NCBI GenBank assembly: GCA_016214905.1 | Contig: JACRMQ010000002.1 | Span: forward strand, 1 to 64,000 | Reading direction: 5' to 3' | DNA: 64,000 nt | DNA from: Ignavibacteriales bacterium | GTDB lineage: Bacteria; Bacteroidota; Ignavibacteria; UBA10030; SZUA-254 | In this document: positions 8,815-17,525 of the stretch, in pieces | How the letters are laid out: every line of letters begins with the position of its first letter | How positions within the stretch are numbered: the first letter of the stretch is position 1 | The notes under the pieces: generated by a model | What the model saw: only the letters and a program-made list of their open reading frames with translations | What the model was told of the DNA's origin: nothing | The model's database searches: none | Translations under genes and position numbers: made by a program

Positions 8815-9753
8815 ATGGGTTTTAAAAAGATTGAAGATTTTATAGGTGTCGAACTTGATCCCGATGCACGAGTAATGTTTGTTGAGTGGGAGAAATATCT
8901 CAATAAAATTGTTTATTTCGGAGGGGAAATATTTTGTGAAATTCTCAATAAATCTACGTTAGGTAAAGACGATTCGCTCCCGTTAATTATGTTTTTTCGT
9001 AATAGCATCGAACTGGTTGGCGCAATTTCCTCATTGAATGTCAACTTTTATAGTGAGCCGGCGAAAATAATTCTTCGGACCCTTTTAGAGACAATGCTAT
9101 ATATAAATTATATTTCTCAAAAAGATTCTAAACAAAGGGCTTTGAGTTTTTTGATTTGTCAATATCATGAAAAGCTAAATGCTTACAAGAAACTAGATCC
9201 AACTAAAGAACAAGGAAAGAGATTCCATGAGCAATTAAAAGATGATGAATTTTTTAAGACTTATAAATTTCAGGAACAAGATTTATTAAAATTGCAGATA
9301 GAGAATTTAGAATCTCTAATTAAGAATGATTTATACAAAGAAGTTGAAAAAGAATACCAAAGAGTAAAGAAAGAAAATCCTCGACATAAACCCGTATGGC
9401 ATGAATTCTTTGGTGGTCCCAAAACGATTGAAAAATTAGCTTATAATTTAAAAGTCGGTTCTCTTTATGAAATAATTTATAGAAATTTATCAAAAGGTAC
9501 TCATGGTAACAATATTATCGACGGTTATATTTCTGATGGAGGTGAAGGAATTACTCATTTCTCACAAATAAGATTCCCTTACTCTGCTCAATTTGTTTGT
9601 CAAATCACGATTACCCTTTCACTTAGGATATATAGAATAATTATCGTTAATCAAGTTCCAGAGATGATGGATAAATATAAATCATTTTATCTGAGTGAGA
9701 TAAGAGATTTTCATCTTGCCATGGCAAATCAGGAGTTTCTTAAAATAAAGTGA
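8815..9753 (+). CDS. DUF5677-like hypothetical protein
   Basis: 312 residues with no signal peptide and no clear membrane span. The core matches the DUF5677 type by eye: FFRNSIELVGAISSL, then EPAKIILRTLLETMLYINYI, then GTHGNNIIDGYI. It is helical and charged, with a lysine/glutamate-rich centre. The biochemical role of this family is not established; members occur in variable genome regions. The gene is more AT-rich than the operon before it, stands alone, has a strong GGGGAGAG ribosome site, and sits behind a repeat-laden leader. Those are signs of acquisition. A defence role would be speculation. Confidence 0.6.
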   Translation: MGFKKIEDFIGVELDPDARVMFVEWEKYLNKIVYFGGEIFCEILNKSTLGKDDSLPLIMFFRNSIELVGAISSLNVNFYSEPAKIILRTLLETMLYINYISQKDSKQRALSFLICQYHEKLNAYKKLDPTKEQGKRFHEQLKDDEFFKTYKFQEQDLLKLQIENLESLIKNDLYKEVEKEYQRVKKENPRHKPVWHEFFGGPKTIEKLAYNLKVGSLYEIIYRNLSKGTHGNNIIDGYISDGGEGITHFSQIRFPYSAQFVCQITITLSLRIYRIIIVNQVPEMMDKYKSFYLSEIRDFHLAMANQEFLKIK

Positions 9754-9805
9754 ACGCCATATAACCCGCCGCTAATGTTAATGAAATTAAAATATATATA
9801 ATAAA

Positions 9806-9907
9806 ATGGAAGCCATAGTTTATCACAAATACGGTTCACCGGATGTTCTGGAATTAAAAGAGGTAGAAAAACCTACTCCAAAGGATGATAAGGTCAATGA
9901 AATATAA
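9806..9907 (+). pseudogene. N-terminal remnant of a zinc-type alcohol dehydrogenase/quinone oxidoreductase (MDR)
   Basis: A 33-codon frame reads [20 protein letters not shown] and then [10 protein letters not shown] before ending in NEI and a stop. This is the diagnostic start of the MDR family, where the next residues would be a hydrophobic strand such as LIKV. Everything downstream is missing, and the VOC gene begins inside the remnant. A deletion joining the two is the likely cause. Confidence 0.7.
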
Positions 9908-10220
9908 ATACCATCATATCGGGATTCCAACAACAAAAGCTATCGAGGGTGAAGAATATTTAAAGGATTATAAAGTATATCATTACGGTTTCGAGAATAG
10001 TGAGTTCGGAATCGAATGGATGCGGTACGAGGAAGATTGTGAACTCCCGGAAATAGTAAAAACTCTACCGCATGTTGCTTTCGAGGTAGATGATATTTAC
10101 GAAGCGATCAAAGGTAAAAAGGTGATCATCCAACCAAATAGTCCATCGGAAGGAAATGTTGTGGCATTTATAGAAGAGAATGGCGCACCGATTGAGTTTA
10201 TTCAAAAGCTGATTGAATGA
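9897..10220 (+). CDS. VOC (glyoxalase-fold) family protein
   Basis: About 107 residues from the ATG at 9897; an in-frame ATG at 9885 is also possible but lies inside the dehydrogenase remnant. The pattern [27 protein letters not shown] and [14 protein letters not shown] is the paired beta-alpha-beta-beta-beta arrangement of vicinal oxygen chelate proteins. Metal ligands are not evident beyond H and E candidates in the first and last strands, and the substrate cannot be named. Its stop overlaps the next start (ATGA). The upstream promoter may have come from the deleted dehydrogenase gene. Confidence 0.72.
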   Translation: MKYKYHHIGIPTTKAIEGEEYLKDYKVYHYGFENSEFGIEWMRYEEDCELPEIVKTLPHVAFEVDDIYEAIKGKKVIIQPNSPSEGNVVAFIEENGAPIEFIQKLIE

Positions 10221-10753
10221 AAACTTACATTGCGTTATTCAGAGGCATCAATGTCGGCGGTAAAAATTCATTGCCGATGAAAGAGCTTGTTGCCATTCTG
10301 GAAAATATTGGCGCACGGAAAGTCAAGACCTATATCCTGAGCGGTAATGCAGTATTTCAGAGCGATGAAAAAAACCTGTCACAACTCTCCAAGCGGTTGA
10401 CTATTGAAATCAAGAAGCGCCATGGTTTCGAGCCGCATGTTCTTATTCTCGAGTTAGATGCAATAAAAAGAGCAATGACGGAAAATCCATTTCCTGAGGC
10501 AGAAGCAGACCCAAGCAGTTTGCATCTTGGTTTTCTTATCTCTACACCTAAGAATCCTGACCTCAAGAAACTCGAGAGTTTTAAAAAGAAAAGTGAACGA
10601 TATTATCTAAGCGATCATGTTTTTTATCTGCATGCGCCCGAAGGGATCGGCAGATCCAAGCTTGCTGCAAGTACCGAAAAATTACTTGGTGTTCCGATGA
10701 CAGATCGTAATTGGAGAACCGTATGCAAAATCAGAGAATTGGCAAATGAATGA
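10217..10753 (+). CDS. DUF1697 family protein
   Basis: 178 residues. The N terminus TYIALFRGINVGGKNSLPMK is the signature of DUF1697, followed by LKTYILSGNAVFQS-like sequence (here VKTYILSGNAVFQSDE) and a late RSKLAASTEKLLGVPMTDRN segment. The family is a widespread cytoplasmic alpha/beta protein of unknown function, often near stress or accessory genes. It is translationally coupled to the VOC gene by ATGA overlap. About 180 bases without features follow. Confidence 0.9.
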   Translation: MKTYIALFRGINVGGKNSLPMKELVAILENIGARKVKTYILSGNAVFQSDEKNLSQLSKRLTIEIKKRHGFEPHVLILELDAIKRAMTENPFPEAEADPSSLHLGFLISTPKNPDLKKLESFKKKSERYYLSDHVFYLHAPEGIGRSKLAASTEKLLGVPMTDRNWRTVCKIRELANE

Positions 10754-10930
10754 TTAATAAGACCGAATATTCTGATCAATCTGCCGTATAGAAAGGGAGC
10801 AACGGATATTGGTGAACTCAGACAGTTGATAGCACTAAATATATTTGATGAGCGAATCATTTTTCTCTAAATTTTGTTAATAATAATTGTCAATGGATTA
10901 TTAAATTATGCTTTCATTTAGAAATATATT

Positions 10931-11515
10931 ATGCAAAAAAATAGATTAGAAGCTTTCAGCGATGGAGTAATTGCTATCATTATAACCATTATGGTCCTTG
11001 AGTTGAAGATCCCTCATGAACCGGATATCTATGAATTGTTCCATATATTCCCAAAGTTTTTAAGTTACGTACTCAGCTTTTTATACCTTGCTATCTACTG
11101 GAATAACCACCATCATTTGCTACACACCGTTCATCGTGTCAATGGAAAAATATTATGGGCTAACATACACTTGCTTTTCTGGTTATCACTAATTCCATTT
11201 GCCACAGCATGGTCCGGGGAAAATAATTTTGCCGCCGATCCGGTTATTGTATATGGTTTTATACTGTTCATGTCAGGACTATCATATTTTATTTTATCCA
11301 AGACAATAATATCCTCACACGGAAAAGATTCGATTTTGGCATCGGCAATAGGAAAAGATTTTAAAGGTACATTGTCGGTAATACTTTATGCTGTATCGAC
11401 TCCGCTTGCGTACTGGGAACCAGGAATCTCAATGGGAGTTTATACATTGGTTGCCATAATGTGGCTCATACCAGATAAACGCATTGAGAAGGAACTTTCA
11501 AGGACGGTTGAATAG
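10931..11515 (+). CDS. TMEM175/DUF1211-family membrane protein
   Basis: 194 residues with about five or six hydrophobic segments. The N terminus RLEAFSDGVIAIIITIMVLE carries the FSDG motif on the first helix that defines the TMEM175 family. Bacterial members characterised elsewhere form tetrameric potassium-permeable channels. WNNHHHLLHTVHRVNG after the third helix is also typical. Monocistronic: 177 bases precede it and 188 follow. No ribosome site is clear; the upstream sequence is AT-rich. Channel activity is inferred from the family alone. Confidence 0.85.
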   Translation: MQKNRLEAFSDGVIAIIITIMVLELKIPHEPDIYELFHIFPKFLSYVLSFLYLAIYWNNHHHLLHTVHRVNGKILWANIHLLFWLSLIPFATAWSGENNFAADPVIVYGFILFMSGLSYFILSKTIISSHGKDSILASAIGKDFKGTLSVILYAVSTPLAYWEPGISMGVYTLVAIMWLIPDKRIEKELSRTVE

Positions 11516-11620
11516 CGGGTAATATTCCGACATTCTATCCCATCTTGGAAATGTGATGTTAATTTTGTTTTCTGTTATGTTCTGCTTAATTTAAGTCAAA
11601 GTTGAATGAGTAACAAAGCA

Positions 11621-11688
11621 TTACACGAAGGGCACGAAGAGAAATATTTCACGAAGATCCCCGAAGTATCACCGTTCTCTTTGTGTAA
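11621..11688. repeat. short inverted-repeat element with CACGAAG repeats
   Basis: Left end TTACACGAAG (11621-11630), right end CTTTGTGTAA (11679-11688), 9 of 10 complementary. Inside, CACGAAG is repeated (11633, 11650). It resembles the element at 8576-8672. It lies between the TMEM175-like and AtuA-like genes. Confidence 0.45.
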
Positions 11689-11703
11689 CAAAAAAAGGAT
11701 TGT

Positions 11704-13065
11704 ATGAAAGATAAAATCAGAATAGCATCCGGACAAGGATTTTGGGGAGACTTGCAAAGTGCACCGATGGATCAGGTAACGAAAGGACAGATCGATTATT
11801 TAATGATGGATTTTCTTGCGGAAGTAACTATGTCCATTATGCAAAAACAGAAACGCCGCAATCCTGAACTCGGTTATGCAAAAGATTTAGTCCAGATTAT
11901 CGAACAAATACTTCCTATCTGCATAGAGAAAAATATCAAGATCATAACTAACGGTGGCGGAGCTAATCCCGAAGGTTGTCGTGATGCTATTTTCAAGTGC
12001 GCAAATAAAAAGGGATATAAGAATCTCAAAATCGCGGCAGTGCATGGCGACGATATCCTTCCGAATATCGAACTCCTTCGCAAGCAAGGTATTCCATTTA
12101 CAAATTTAGAAAATGGGGCATCATTTGATTCAATCGGACATAAAATTCTGAGTGCAAATGTTTACTTTGGTGCGAGACCGATTGTTGAAGCTTTGAAGCA
12201 AGACGCCCAGATTGTAATTACAGGTCGAACTACTGACACATCATTAACTTACGCACCAATGATTTATGAATTCGGTTGGTCGTGGGATGATTGGGATAAA
12301 TTAGCTGCCGGTGTTGTGGCGGGTCATATACTTGAATGCGGCGGACAGGCGACAGGCGGCAATTTTTCTGCCGGCTGGAAATCTGTACCCGACCTTGCAC
12401 ACATCGGTTTTCCGATTGCAGAAGCATATCCAAACGGCGAGTTCATTATTACAAAACACGAGAACACTGGCGGACTTGTTTCAGTAGATACGATCACCGA
12501 ACAGCTTATGTACGAGATTGGCGATCCACAAAATTATATCACGCCAGATTGTGTTGCCGATTTTTCATCAATAAAACTAGAACAGGTTGGAAACAATAGA
12601 GTAAAAGTTTTTGGAGTGAAGGGGAGACCCGATACCGACACATTCAAAGTCTCAATGGCATACGCCGATGGTTACACTGCCGTTAGCACGCTTACCTTCA
12701 CATGGCCCGATGCATTAGAGAAGGCGAAAAAAGCGGATGAAATTCTTCGAACGCGCCTAGCTGATTTGAAGTTACATTTTGATGAAATACGGACGGAATT
12801 TCTCGGTTTAAATTCGTGTCATGGGCATTTGGCTCCAATGCCTGATAAGATCAATGAAATAGTTTTGCGAATCGGCGTGCGTTCACACGATCATCACGCG
12901 GTTGAAAGATTCGGAAAAGAAATAGCCCCGTTAATTTTAACAGGACCTCCATCAGTTACAGGATTTGCCGGGGGCAGACCGAAACCGAGTGATGTGATTG
13001 CCTACTGGCCCTCACTTATTCCTAAAAAAGATATCAATCCTATTGTAACGGTAACGTCAATTTAG
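11704..13065 (+). CDS. AtuA-like protein (DUF1446), N-terminal component
   Basis: 453 residues. It opens KIRIASGQGFWGDLQSAPMD and contains ITNGGGANPEGCRDA, ITGRTTDTSL and GHILECGGQATGGNFSAGWK, the pattern of the acyclic terpene utilisation AtuA/DUF1446 family. AtuA is required for citronellol/geraniol degradation in Pseudomonas, but its reaction is not established and most homologues sit in other acyl-CoA contexts. The family normally has a ~100-residue ferredoxin-fold domain fused or encoded next door. Here that domain is at 14366, beyond an inverted lipoprotein gene. The start follows AAAAAAGGATTGT. No terpene genes are seen nearby. Confidence 0.85.
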   Translation: MKDKIRIASGQGFWGDLQSAPMDQVTKGQIDYLMMDFLAEVTMSIMQKQKRRNPELGYAKDLVQIIEQILPICIEKNIKIITNGGGANPEGCRDAIFKCANKKGYKNLKIAAVHGDDILPNIELLRKQGIPFTNLENGASFDSIGHKILSANVYFGARPIVEALKQDAQIVITGRTTDTSLTYAPMIYEFGWSWDDWDKLAAGVVAGHILECGGQATGGNFSAGWKSVPDLAHIGFPIAEAYPNGEFIITKHENTGGLVSVDTITEQLMYEIGDPQNYITPDCVADFSSIKLEQVGNNRVKVFGVKGRPDTDTFKVSMAYADGYTAVSTLTFTWPDALEKAKKADEILRTRLADLKLHFDEIRTEFLGLNSCHGHLAPMPDKINEIVLRIGVRSHDHHAVERFGKEIAPLILTGPPSVTGFAGGRPKPSDVIAYWPSLIPKKDINPIVTVTSI

Positions 13066-13088
13066 TTTTCTATTTTTATTGCAGATAA

Positions 13089-13120
13089 GAAAAAAGCCCC
13101 AACATGCGAGCTGAGGCTTT
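13089..13120 (-). terminator. terminator between convergent genes
   Basis: Inverted repeat AAAGCC (13093-13098) / GGCTTT (13115-13120), with one inner mismatch then a further pair. On the minus strand the hairpin is followed by TTTTTTC, so it best serves the lipoprotein gene; on the plus strand it could also stop AtuA transcription. Confidence 0.6.
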
Positions 13121-13144
13121 CAATTATTGAGGAAAATAAATTGG

Positions 13145-14113
13145 TTAACGACCTGATGCTTTCAAATTAATATCGATGTAAGTCAGGTTGTTCGAATAAT
13201 CGAATGTGGGAATCCCGCCTGTTCCTTTTGTCGGAATTATTCCACTTATACCATCGAGGAAAAAAGTATTGAGTGCAATGCTTGGATGGCCTGTGCCATT
13301 CATTCCATCCAAACTGAATGTTAATCGATATGTTCCTGCTCCTGCATTCAGATCACGAGTTTTCCAGTTGTATCCGTAAATAATTTTTCCGGGAATATTG
13401 ATTTCGGCAGAGTAATAACCTGAACCATCTGCTGCTTCCCACACACCGCCGTTAAATAACACCGTAGCTGCATCTTGACCTTCCCAGATTCCAAGTCCAG
13501 GATTCCATATTGCATTCTGAACAACTCCTTTAGGCTGAATCATCTTTTGGATTGTCAGTCTGGCACAACCGGAATAAATTGTGGACTTTGTGCTTTGATA
13601 AGTAGTTGTATTTGTTCCCCACATTTCTGAAGTTCCCTTTCCATACAGCAGCTGCATAGTGAAACCGAGCATTGCGGGCCATTCTGTTGTTCCAAGATTT
13701 TTAAACAGGACAACCTCAGTTCTTAGAACTGATCCGATCGACCAGTCTTTCGATTCAAGGTTGTCACCCCAATCGACTGAATCAACCACTACCTGCGGTC
13801 CGGTTGCGGCACTCACTAATAAATTCTCTGCCTGCCAAACATTGAATTCATCCTGTTGGAGATACCAGTTAACTCCGTCGACGGTCAAGTATTTTCCTGT
13901 AAAATTAGGAACGCCAAAAGTTCCTCTCAGAACTTTTGTTGCTCCGTCGGACCAAATGACCGGGAAGGAGAGATTATTTCCGAATACTATAGTCTCACCA
14001 CCGCCACCTTTCTGTAGCGGGCTGAGTTCTGTGTTCGGTGCAATTTGATCATACGAACATTGTGTAAACAATGCTAACCAACAAATGATCAAAATTAAGA
14101 TAAGTTTATTCAT
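13145..14113 (-). CDS. lipoprotein of unknown function
   Basis: 322 residues. The signal peptide MNKLILILIICWLALFTQC ends in a lipobox, with Cys19 as the lipidated residue. The mature part is rich in Gly, Thr, Trp and aromatic residues (VDGVNWYLQQDEFNVWQ, YSAEINIPGKIIYGYNWK), suggesting a beta-sandwich. I recognise no named domain. It lies on the opposite strand between the two AtuA-type genes, with its own terminator and about 250 AT-rich bases upstream. It looks like an insertion that split an older gene pair. Confidence 0.8.
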   Translation of the reverse strand: MNKLILILIICWLALFTQCSYDQIAPNTELSPLQKGGGGETIVFGNNLSFPVIWSDGATKVLRGTFGVPNFTGKYLTVDGVNWYLQQDEFNVWQAENLLVSAATGPQVVVDSVDWGDNLESKDWSIGSVLRTEVVLFKNLGTTEWPAMLGFTMQLLYGKGTSEMWGTNTTTYQSTKSTIYSGCARLTIQKMIQPKGVVQNAIWNPGLGIWEGQDAATVLFNGGVWEAADGSGYYSAEINIPGKIIYGYNWKTRDLNAGAGTYRLTFSLDGMNGTGHPSIALNTFFLDGISGIIPTKGTGGIPTFDYSNNLTYIDINLKASGR

Positions 14114-14365
14114 AATATTTAACCCCTTAAATATTAATTTGAAATTAGTTAATTAGGTGCTTTAGATTGCCCATTTGATGTGCAAATGCAAATTACGAAT
14201 TAAGCGATAACAAGTCAAGATAATTTTATGAGTTTTAAATATTTTACTTGAAATTTTATTATGAATCAGAATATCAGATATTATAGTATGAATTGATTGT
14301 TTGATAATAATTCAATTTTACCTATTTTAGTTTGAGAATATAAATTTTTACTACAGGTTAATGTT

Positions 14366-14692
14366 ATGAAAGTTAAATTAGAGAATATTTGTCATACCCG
14401 TTCGGGTGATAAAGGTGATACTGCAAATATAGGTTTGATCGCCCGTAAACCTGAATACTATCGGATCATAAAAAAATATGTTACTGCTGATATCGTAAAA
14501 AAATATTTCGAAGGAATCTGCCTTGGTAAAGTTGTTCGTTATGAAATGCCAAATCTTAACGCCTTAAATTTTCTTCTTTATAATTCACTTGGCGGAGGGG
14601 GCACAGTTTCTTTGATGAACGATGCTCAAGGAAAAACACTTGGCAGTGCATTGTTGAGAATGGAAATTGAAGTTGATGAAGATTTTCGGTAA
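14366..14692 (+). CDS. AtuA-like ferredoxin-fold partner protein
   Basis: 108 residues. LENICHTRSGDKGDTANIGL near the N terminus and LNALNFLLYNSLGGGGTVSL in the second half are the hallmark of the small C-terminal domain of AtuA proteins. Elsewhere it is fused to DUF1446 or encoded directly after it. It presumably associates with the product of the gene at 11704. Here it is separated by 1.3 kb and has its own AT-rich upstream region. About 290 bases without recognisable features follow. Confidence 0.83.
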   Translation: MKVKLENICHTRSGDKGDTANIGLIARKPEYYRIIKKYVTADIVKKYFEGICLGKVVRYEMPNLNALNFLLYNSLGGGGTVSLMNDAQGKTLGSALLRMEIEVDEDFR

Positions 14693-14982
14693 TCCAATCT
14701 TGTTATCCTCGTTTTATCAAAAATCCGGATTTAAAAGAACAACTATCACCTAAATTCAATACTTCATACACTTTATAATGGAAATCGGATAAAGTAGTAA
14801 CCATTCTGAATATATATCTGCGACGTTGGTGGTTGAAACTAAAACCATACACAGGTTGGTTATATCCTTTACGGAACGCACGTCACTGATGGGCACCATG
14901 CCATTCTTTCGCGGAATTATTTACACATTGAAGTAAAATCAAAATAATTATTTAATGATCAAATAAAAGACTGGAGAAGAGC

Positions 14983-16503
14983 ATGCTCTTACACCAACAA
15001 TTTGTACGAATAGCAAAGCAACACGAGAAGAAACTCGCGATAGTAGATAGAACTCTTCGACGTCGGGTAACTTACAAAAAGGCACTGATAGGCGCCCTTA
15101 TTCTTGCAAAGAAATTTCAAAATTATCCCCCGGGATTTTTAGGCATCATGCTGCCGAATTCTGCCGGTTCTGTTTTGTCAATCTTGGCAACTTTGATGAG
15201 CGGTCGTGTACCTGTCATGATAAATTATTCAACGGGTGCAGCCGCTAATTGTGAGTTCGCGCAGAAGAAATGCGATTTCAAAACTATCATTACGTCAAGA
15301 GCACTCTGCGAGAAAATCAATTGTAAAAAGATAAATGGCATGATCTTTCTTGAAGATATCATGGAATCAATTTCTTTCTTCGATAAGATCAAAGCGGCTA
15401 TCACTGCAGGTCAATCGGCAGACCAAATATTAAAAAAGATACATGCAGGGAACGAGGATGATACATTACTTATTTTGTTCACCAGCGGTAGTGAGAAAGA
15501 TCCTAAAGGTGTTCAATTAACTCACAGAAATATTACATCCAATTACGAAAGTCTAATCAAGGCATATTCGTTTTCGTCGGAAGATATATTTTTAGCAAAT
15601 TTGCCATACTTCCATGTTTTTGGGCAAACGGCAAATCTTTGGGTACCAATAGCAGTTGGGATGACGATAGTTACTTATGCAAATCCTCTTGACTTTAAAG
15701 TTATATGTGATATTGTTCGAGAAGAAAACGTTACACTTATGGCAGGAACGCCAATGTTTTTCTGGGGCTATCTCAGAAATTCCAAAACCGGCGATTTCAA
15801 ATCGGTAAGAATTCTACTATCAGGAGCCGATAAATGTCCGGATGCTCTCCGTAAAGGTTTTCTTGAGAAGCATGACAAAGTTTTACTGGAAGCATACGGC
15901 GCCACCGAAACAAGTCCTGCAATAACAGTTAACACGCTGGAAAATAATCGGCCGGGAAGTGTTGGACGGCCAATTGACGGAGTTCTGGTGCGAGTGGAAA
16001 ATTATGAAACAGGTGAGGAATGTGGTGTGGGAGAAATCGGGAAAATTTTAGTTAAAGGTGATAATGTAATGAAGGGATACTTTGATGATTTTGAACAGAC
16101 TTCGTTGAGCATTCGCCATGGATGGTATGACACTGGAGATATGGGGTATCTGGACGCAGAAGGTTATCTATGGCACGTTGGCAGATTGAAACGTTTTTTG
16201 AAAGTCGGTGGCGAAATGGTGTCGTTAATAAAAGTGGAAGATGTTTTGGAAAAACTTCTATCGGCGGATATTGAATGTTGTGTGGTCGAAGTCCCCGATG
16301 CGATACGCGGAGCCAGAATTGTTGCTGCGGTGACGAAGCAAATCGATGATAAACTGATCCTGAAGAAAATGTCTGAGCAGTTACCAAAAATATCGTTACC
16401 GAGCAAATTCGTGGTTATACCCGAAATGCCGAAAACAGGGAGTGGAAAAATTGATTTTAGAGCAATCACCGAACGAGTAAGAGATGTAATTCAGAATATT
16501 TAG
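14983..16503 (+). CDS. AMP-binding acyl-CoA/acyl-ACP synthetase-like enzyme
   Basis: 506 residues of the ANL adenylating superfamily. Visible core motifs: phosphate loop LFTSGSEKDPKGVQLTHRN, A5 YGATETSPAI, A7 YDTGDMGYLDAEGYLWHVGR, hinge GRLKRFLKVGGEMVS, and the catalytic A10 lysine in PKTGSGKIDFRAI. It should activate a carboxylic acid as acyl-AMP and pass it to CoA or ACP. The N-terminal part (GIMLPNSAGSVLSILATLMSGRVPVMINYS) resembles the AMP-binding domain of Aas-type acylglycerophosphoethanolamine acyltransferase/synthetases, without the acyltransferase domain. Ribosome site CTGGAGAAGAGC. The exact substrate is unknown. Confidence 0.88.
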   Translation: MLLHQQFVRIAKQHEKKLAIVDRTLRRRVTYKKALIGALILAKKFQNYPPGFLGIMLPNSAGSVLSILATLMSGRVPVMINYSTGAAANCEFAQKKCDFKTIITSRALCEKINCKKINGMIFLEDIMESISFFDKIKAAITAGQSADQILKKIHAGNEDDTLLILFTSGSEKDPKGVQLTHRNITSNYESLIKAYSFSSEDIFLANLPYFHVFGQTANLWVPIAVGMTIVTYANPLDFKVICDIVREENVTLMAGTPMFFWGYLRNSKTGDFKSVRILLSGADKCPDALRKGFLEKHDKVLLEAYGATETSPAITVNTLENNRPGSVGRPIDGVLVRVENYETGEECGVGEIGKILVKGDNVMKGYFDDFEQTSLSIRHGWYDTGDMGYLDAEGYLWHVGRLKRFLKVGGEMVSLIKVEDVLEKLLSADIECCVVEVPDAIRGARIVAAVTKQIDDKLILKKMSEQLPKISLPSKFVVIPEMPKTGSGKIDFRAITERVRDVIQNI

Positions 16504-16579
16504 AATATAATTGGGAAGAATATCCGAAATCATATTTCTGAATTATCTGATTTGAAAATGTGATTCGTATGGAGAATGT

Positions 16580-17155
16580 ATGATGAAAAGATGCAGTTGG
16601 TGTGGCACTGATGAACTATACATAGCTTACCACGACGAAGAATGGGGAGTACCCATACACGATGACCGGCATCTTTTTGAAATGCTGACGCTTGAAGGGG
16701 CACAGGCAGGTTTGAACTGGTTAACCATTCTTAAAAAAAGAGAGAACTATCAAAAAGCATTCCATAATTTTAATATTACACGAATTGTCGGTTATTCACT
16801 AAAAGATTTTAAACGCCTCCTTGCTGATTCAGGTATAGTGAGAAACCGGTTAAAGATTGAATCGACAATATCTAACGCTAAAGCTGTATTGAAAATTCAA
16901 AAAGAATATGGATCGTTCGATTCGTATATTTGGCAATTTGTAAATCACAAATCCCGGCAGAATAATTGGTGTACAAGCGAACAACTTCCTTCGCACACAA
17001 ATGAATCTGATGCGATGAGCAAAGATTTAAAATTGCGTGGATTCAAATTTGTCGGTTCAACAATTTGCTATGCCTTCATGCAAGCAGTTGGGATGGTGAA
17101 TGACCATACAGCAGATTGTTTTAGATATAAAAAAATTAAAAAACTTATGAACTAA
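16580..17155 (+). CDS. tag: DNA-3-methyladenine glycosylase I
   Basis: Base-excision repair enzyme that removes 3-methyladenine from alkylated DNA. 191 residues. It begins KRCSWCGTDELYIAYHDEEW with the conserved zinc ligands Cys5 and His18. The C-terminal ligand pair lies in VNDHTADCF, as in the E. coli enzyme. LFEMLTLEGAQAGLNWLTIL matches the conserved active-site helix with its glutamate. The ATG at 16580 or the one three bases later could start it, behind GGAGAATGT. It stands alone 76 bases after the synthetase gene. Confidence 0.96.
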   Translation: MMKRCSWCGTDELYIAYHDEEWGVPIHDDRHLFEMLTLEGAQAGLNWLTILKKRENYQKAFHNFNITRIVGYSLKDFKRLLADSGIVRNRLKIESTISNAKAVLKIQKEYGSFDSYIWQFVNHKSRQNNWCTSEQLPSHTNESDAMSKDLKLRGFKFVGSTICYAFMQAVGMVNDHTADCFRYKKIKKLMN

Positions 17156-17247
17156 GCACTATAATTAACCAGGAAACCTACCACAAATCTTCTATTATTA
17201 CCTTCATTTTTTATTCATTTTCATCAAAGAGAGGATAATATTGCAAA

Positions 17248-17292
17248 AATATGTCAAACATACTTGACATATTGTAAAATATATATTACATT
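17248..17292 (+). promoter_or_regulatory. operator dyad overlapping a promoter of the XRE gene
   Basis: Perfect 10-base arms AATATGTCAA (17248-17257) and TTGACATATT (17264-17273), six-base spacer. The right arm includes TTGACA (17264-17269). With a 17-base gap, TACATT (17287-17292) follows as a -10 box. A repressor bound to the dyad would cover the -35 element. Autoregulation by the adjacent XRE protein is the natural inference. Confidence 0.6.
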
Positions 17293-17315
17293 AGGGAGTA
17301 ATATTGGAGAAATGG

Positions 17316-17525
17316 ATGAAAACCAGTTTAAGAAAATTTAGATTCGAACATGGCGATTTAAGTCAGCAGCAACTCGCCGATATGGTAAAAGTTTCCCGTC
17401 AAACGATTGTAGCGATAGAGCGAGGTGACTACAATCTCTCGGTGAAACTTGCGTTGTTACTCGCTCAGACGCTTAAAACAACTGTAGATGAACTTTTCCA
17501 ACTTGAGGAGAAAGATTATGTTTAA
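17316..17525 (+). CDS. XRE-family transcriptional regulator
   Basis: About 69 residues, a single Cro/CI-type helix-turn-helix: LSQQQLADMVKVSRQTIVAI followed by ERGDYNLSVKLALLLAQTL. I prefer the ATG at 17316 (MKTSLRKFRF) because GGAGA lies five bases ahead, the likely promoter would start transcription near 17299, and homologues begin at this point. A TTG at 17304 is possible. The stop overlaps the next gene's start by eight bases, so the two are a coupled pair. It probably represses its own operon through the dyad just upstream. Confidence 0.88.
   Translation: MKTSLRKFRFEHGDLSQQQLADMVKVSRQTIVAIERGDYNLSVKLALLLAQTLKTTVDELFQLEEKDYV

Noticed and set aside
9754-9805. Integron attC-like words (CGCCATATAACCCGCCGCTAA) after the DUF5677-like gene
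   Set aside because: Only one side resembles an attC core; I found no paired arm, no second site and no integrase, so a cassette array is not supported.
13659-14048. 129-codon plus-strand frame opposite the lipoprotein gene
   Set aside because: The minus strand has a signal peptide, lipobox and terminator; the plus frame has none of these.
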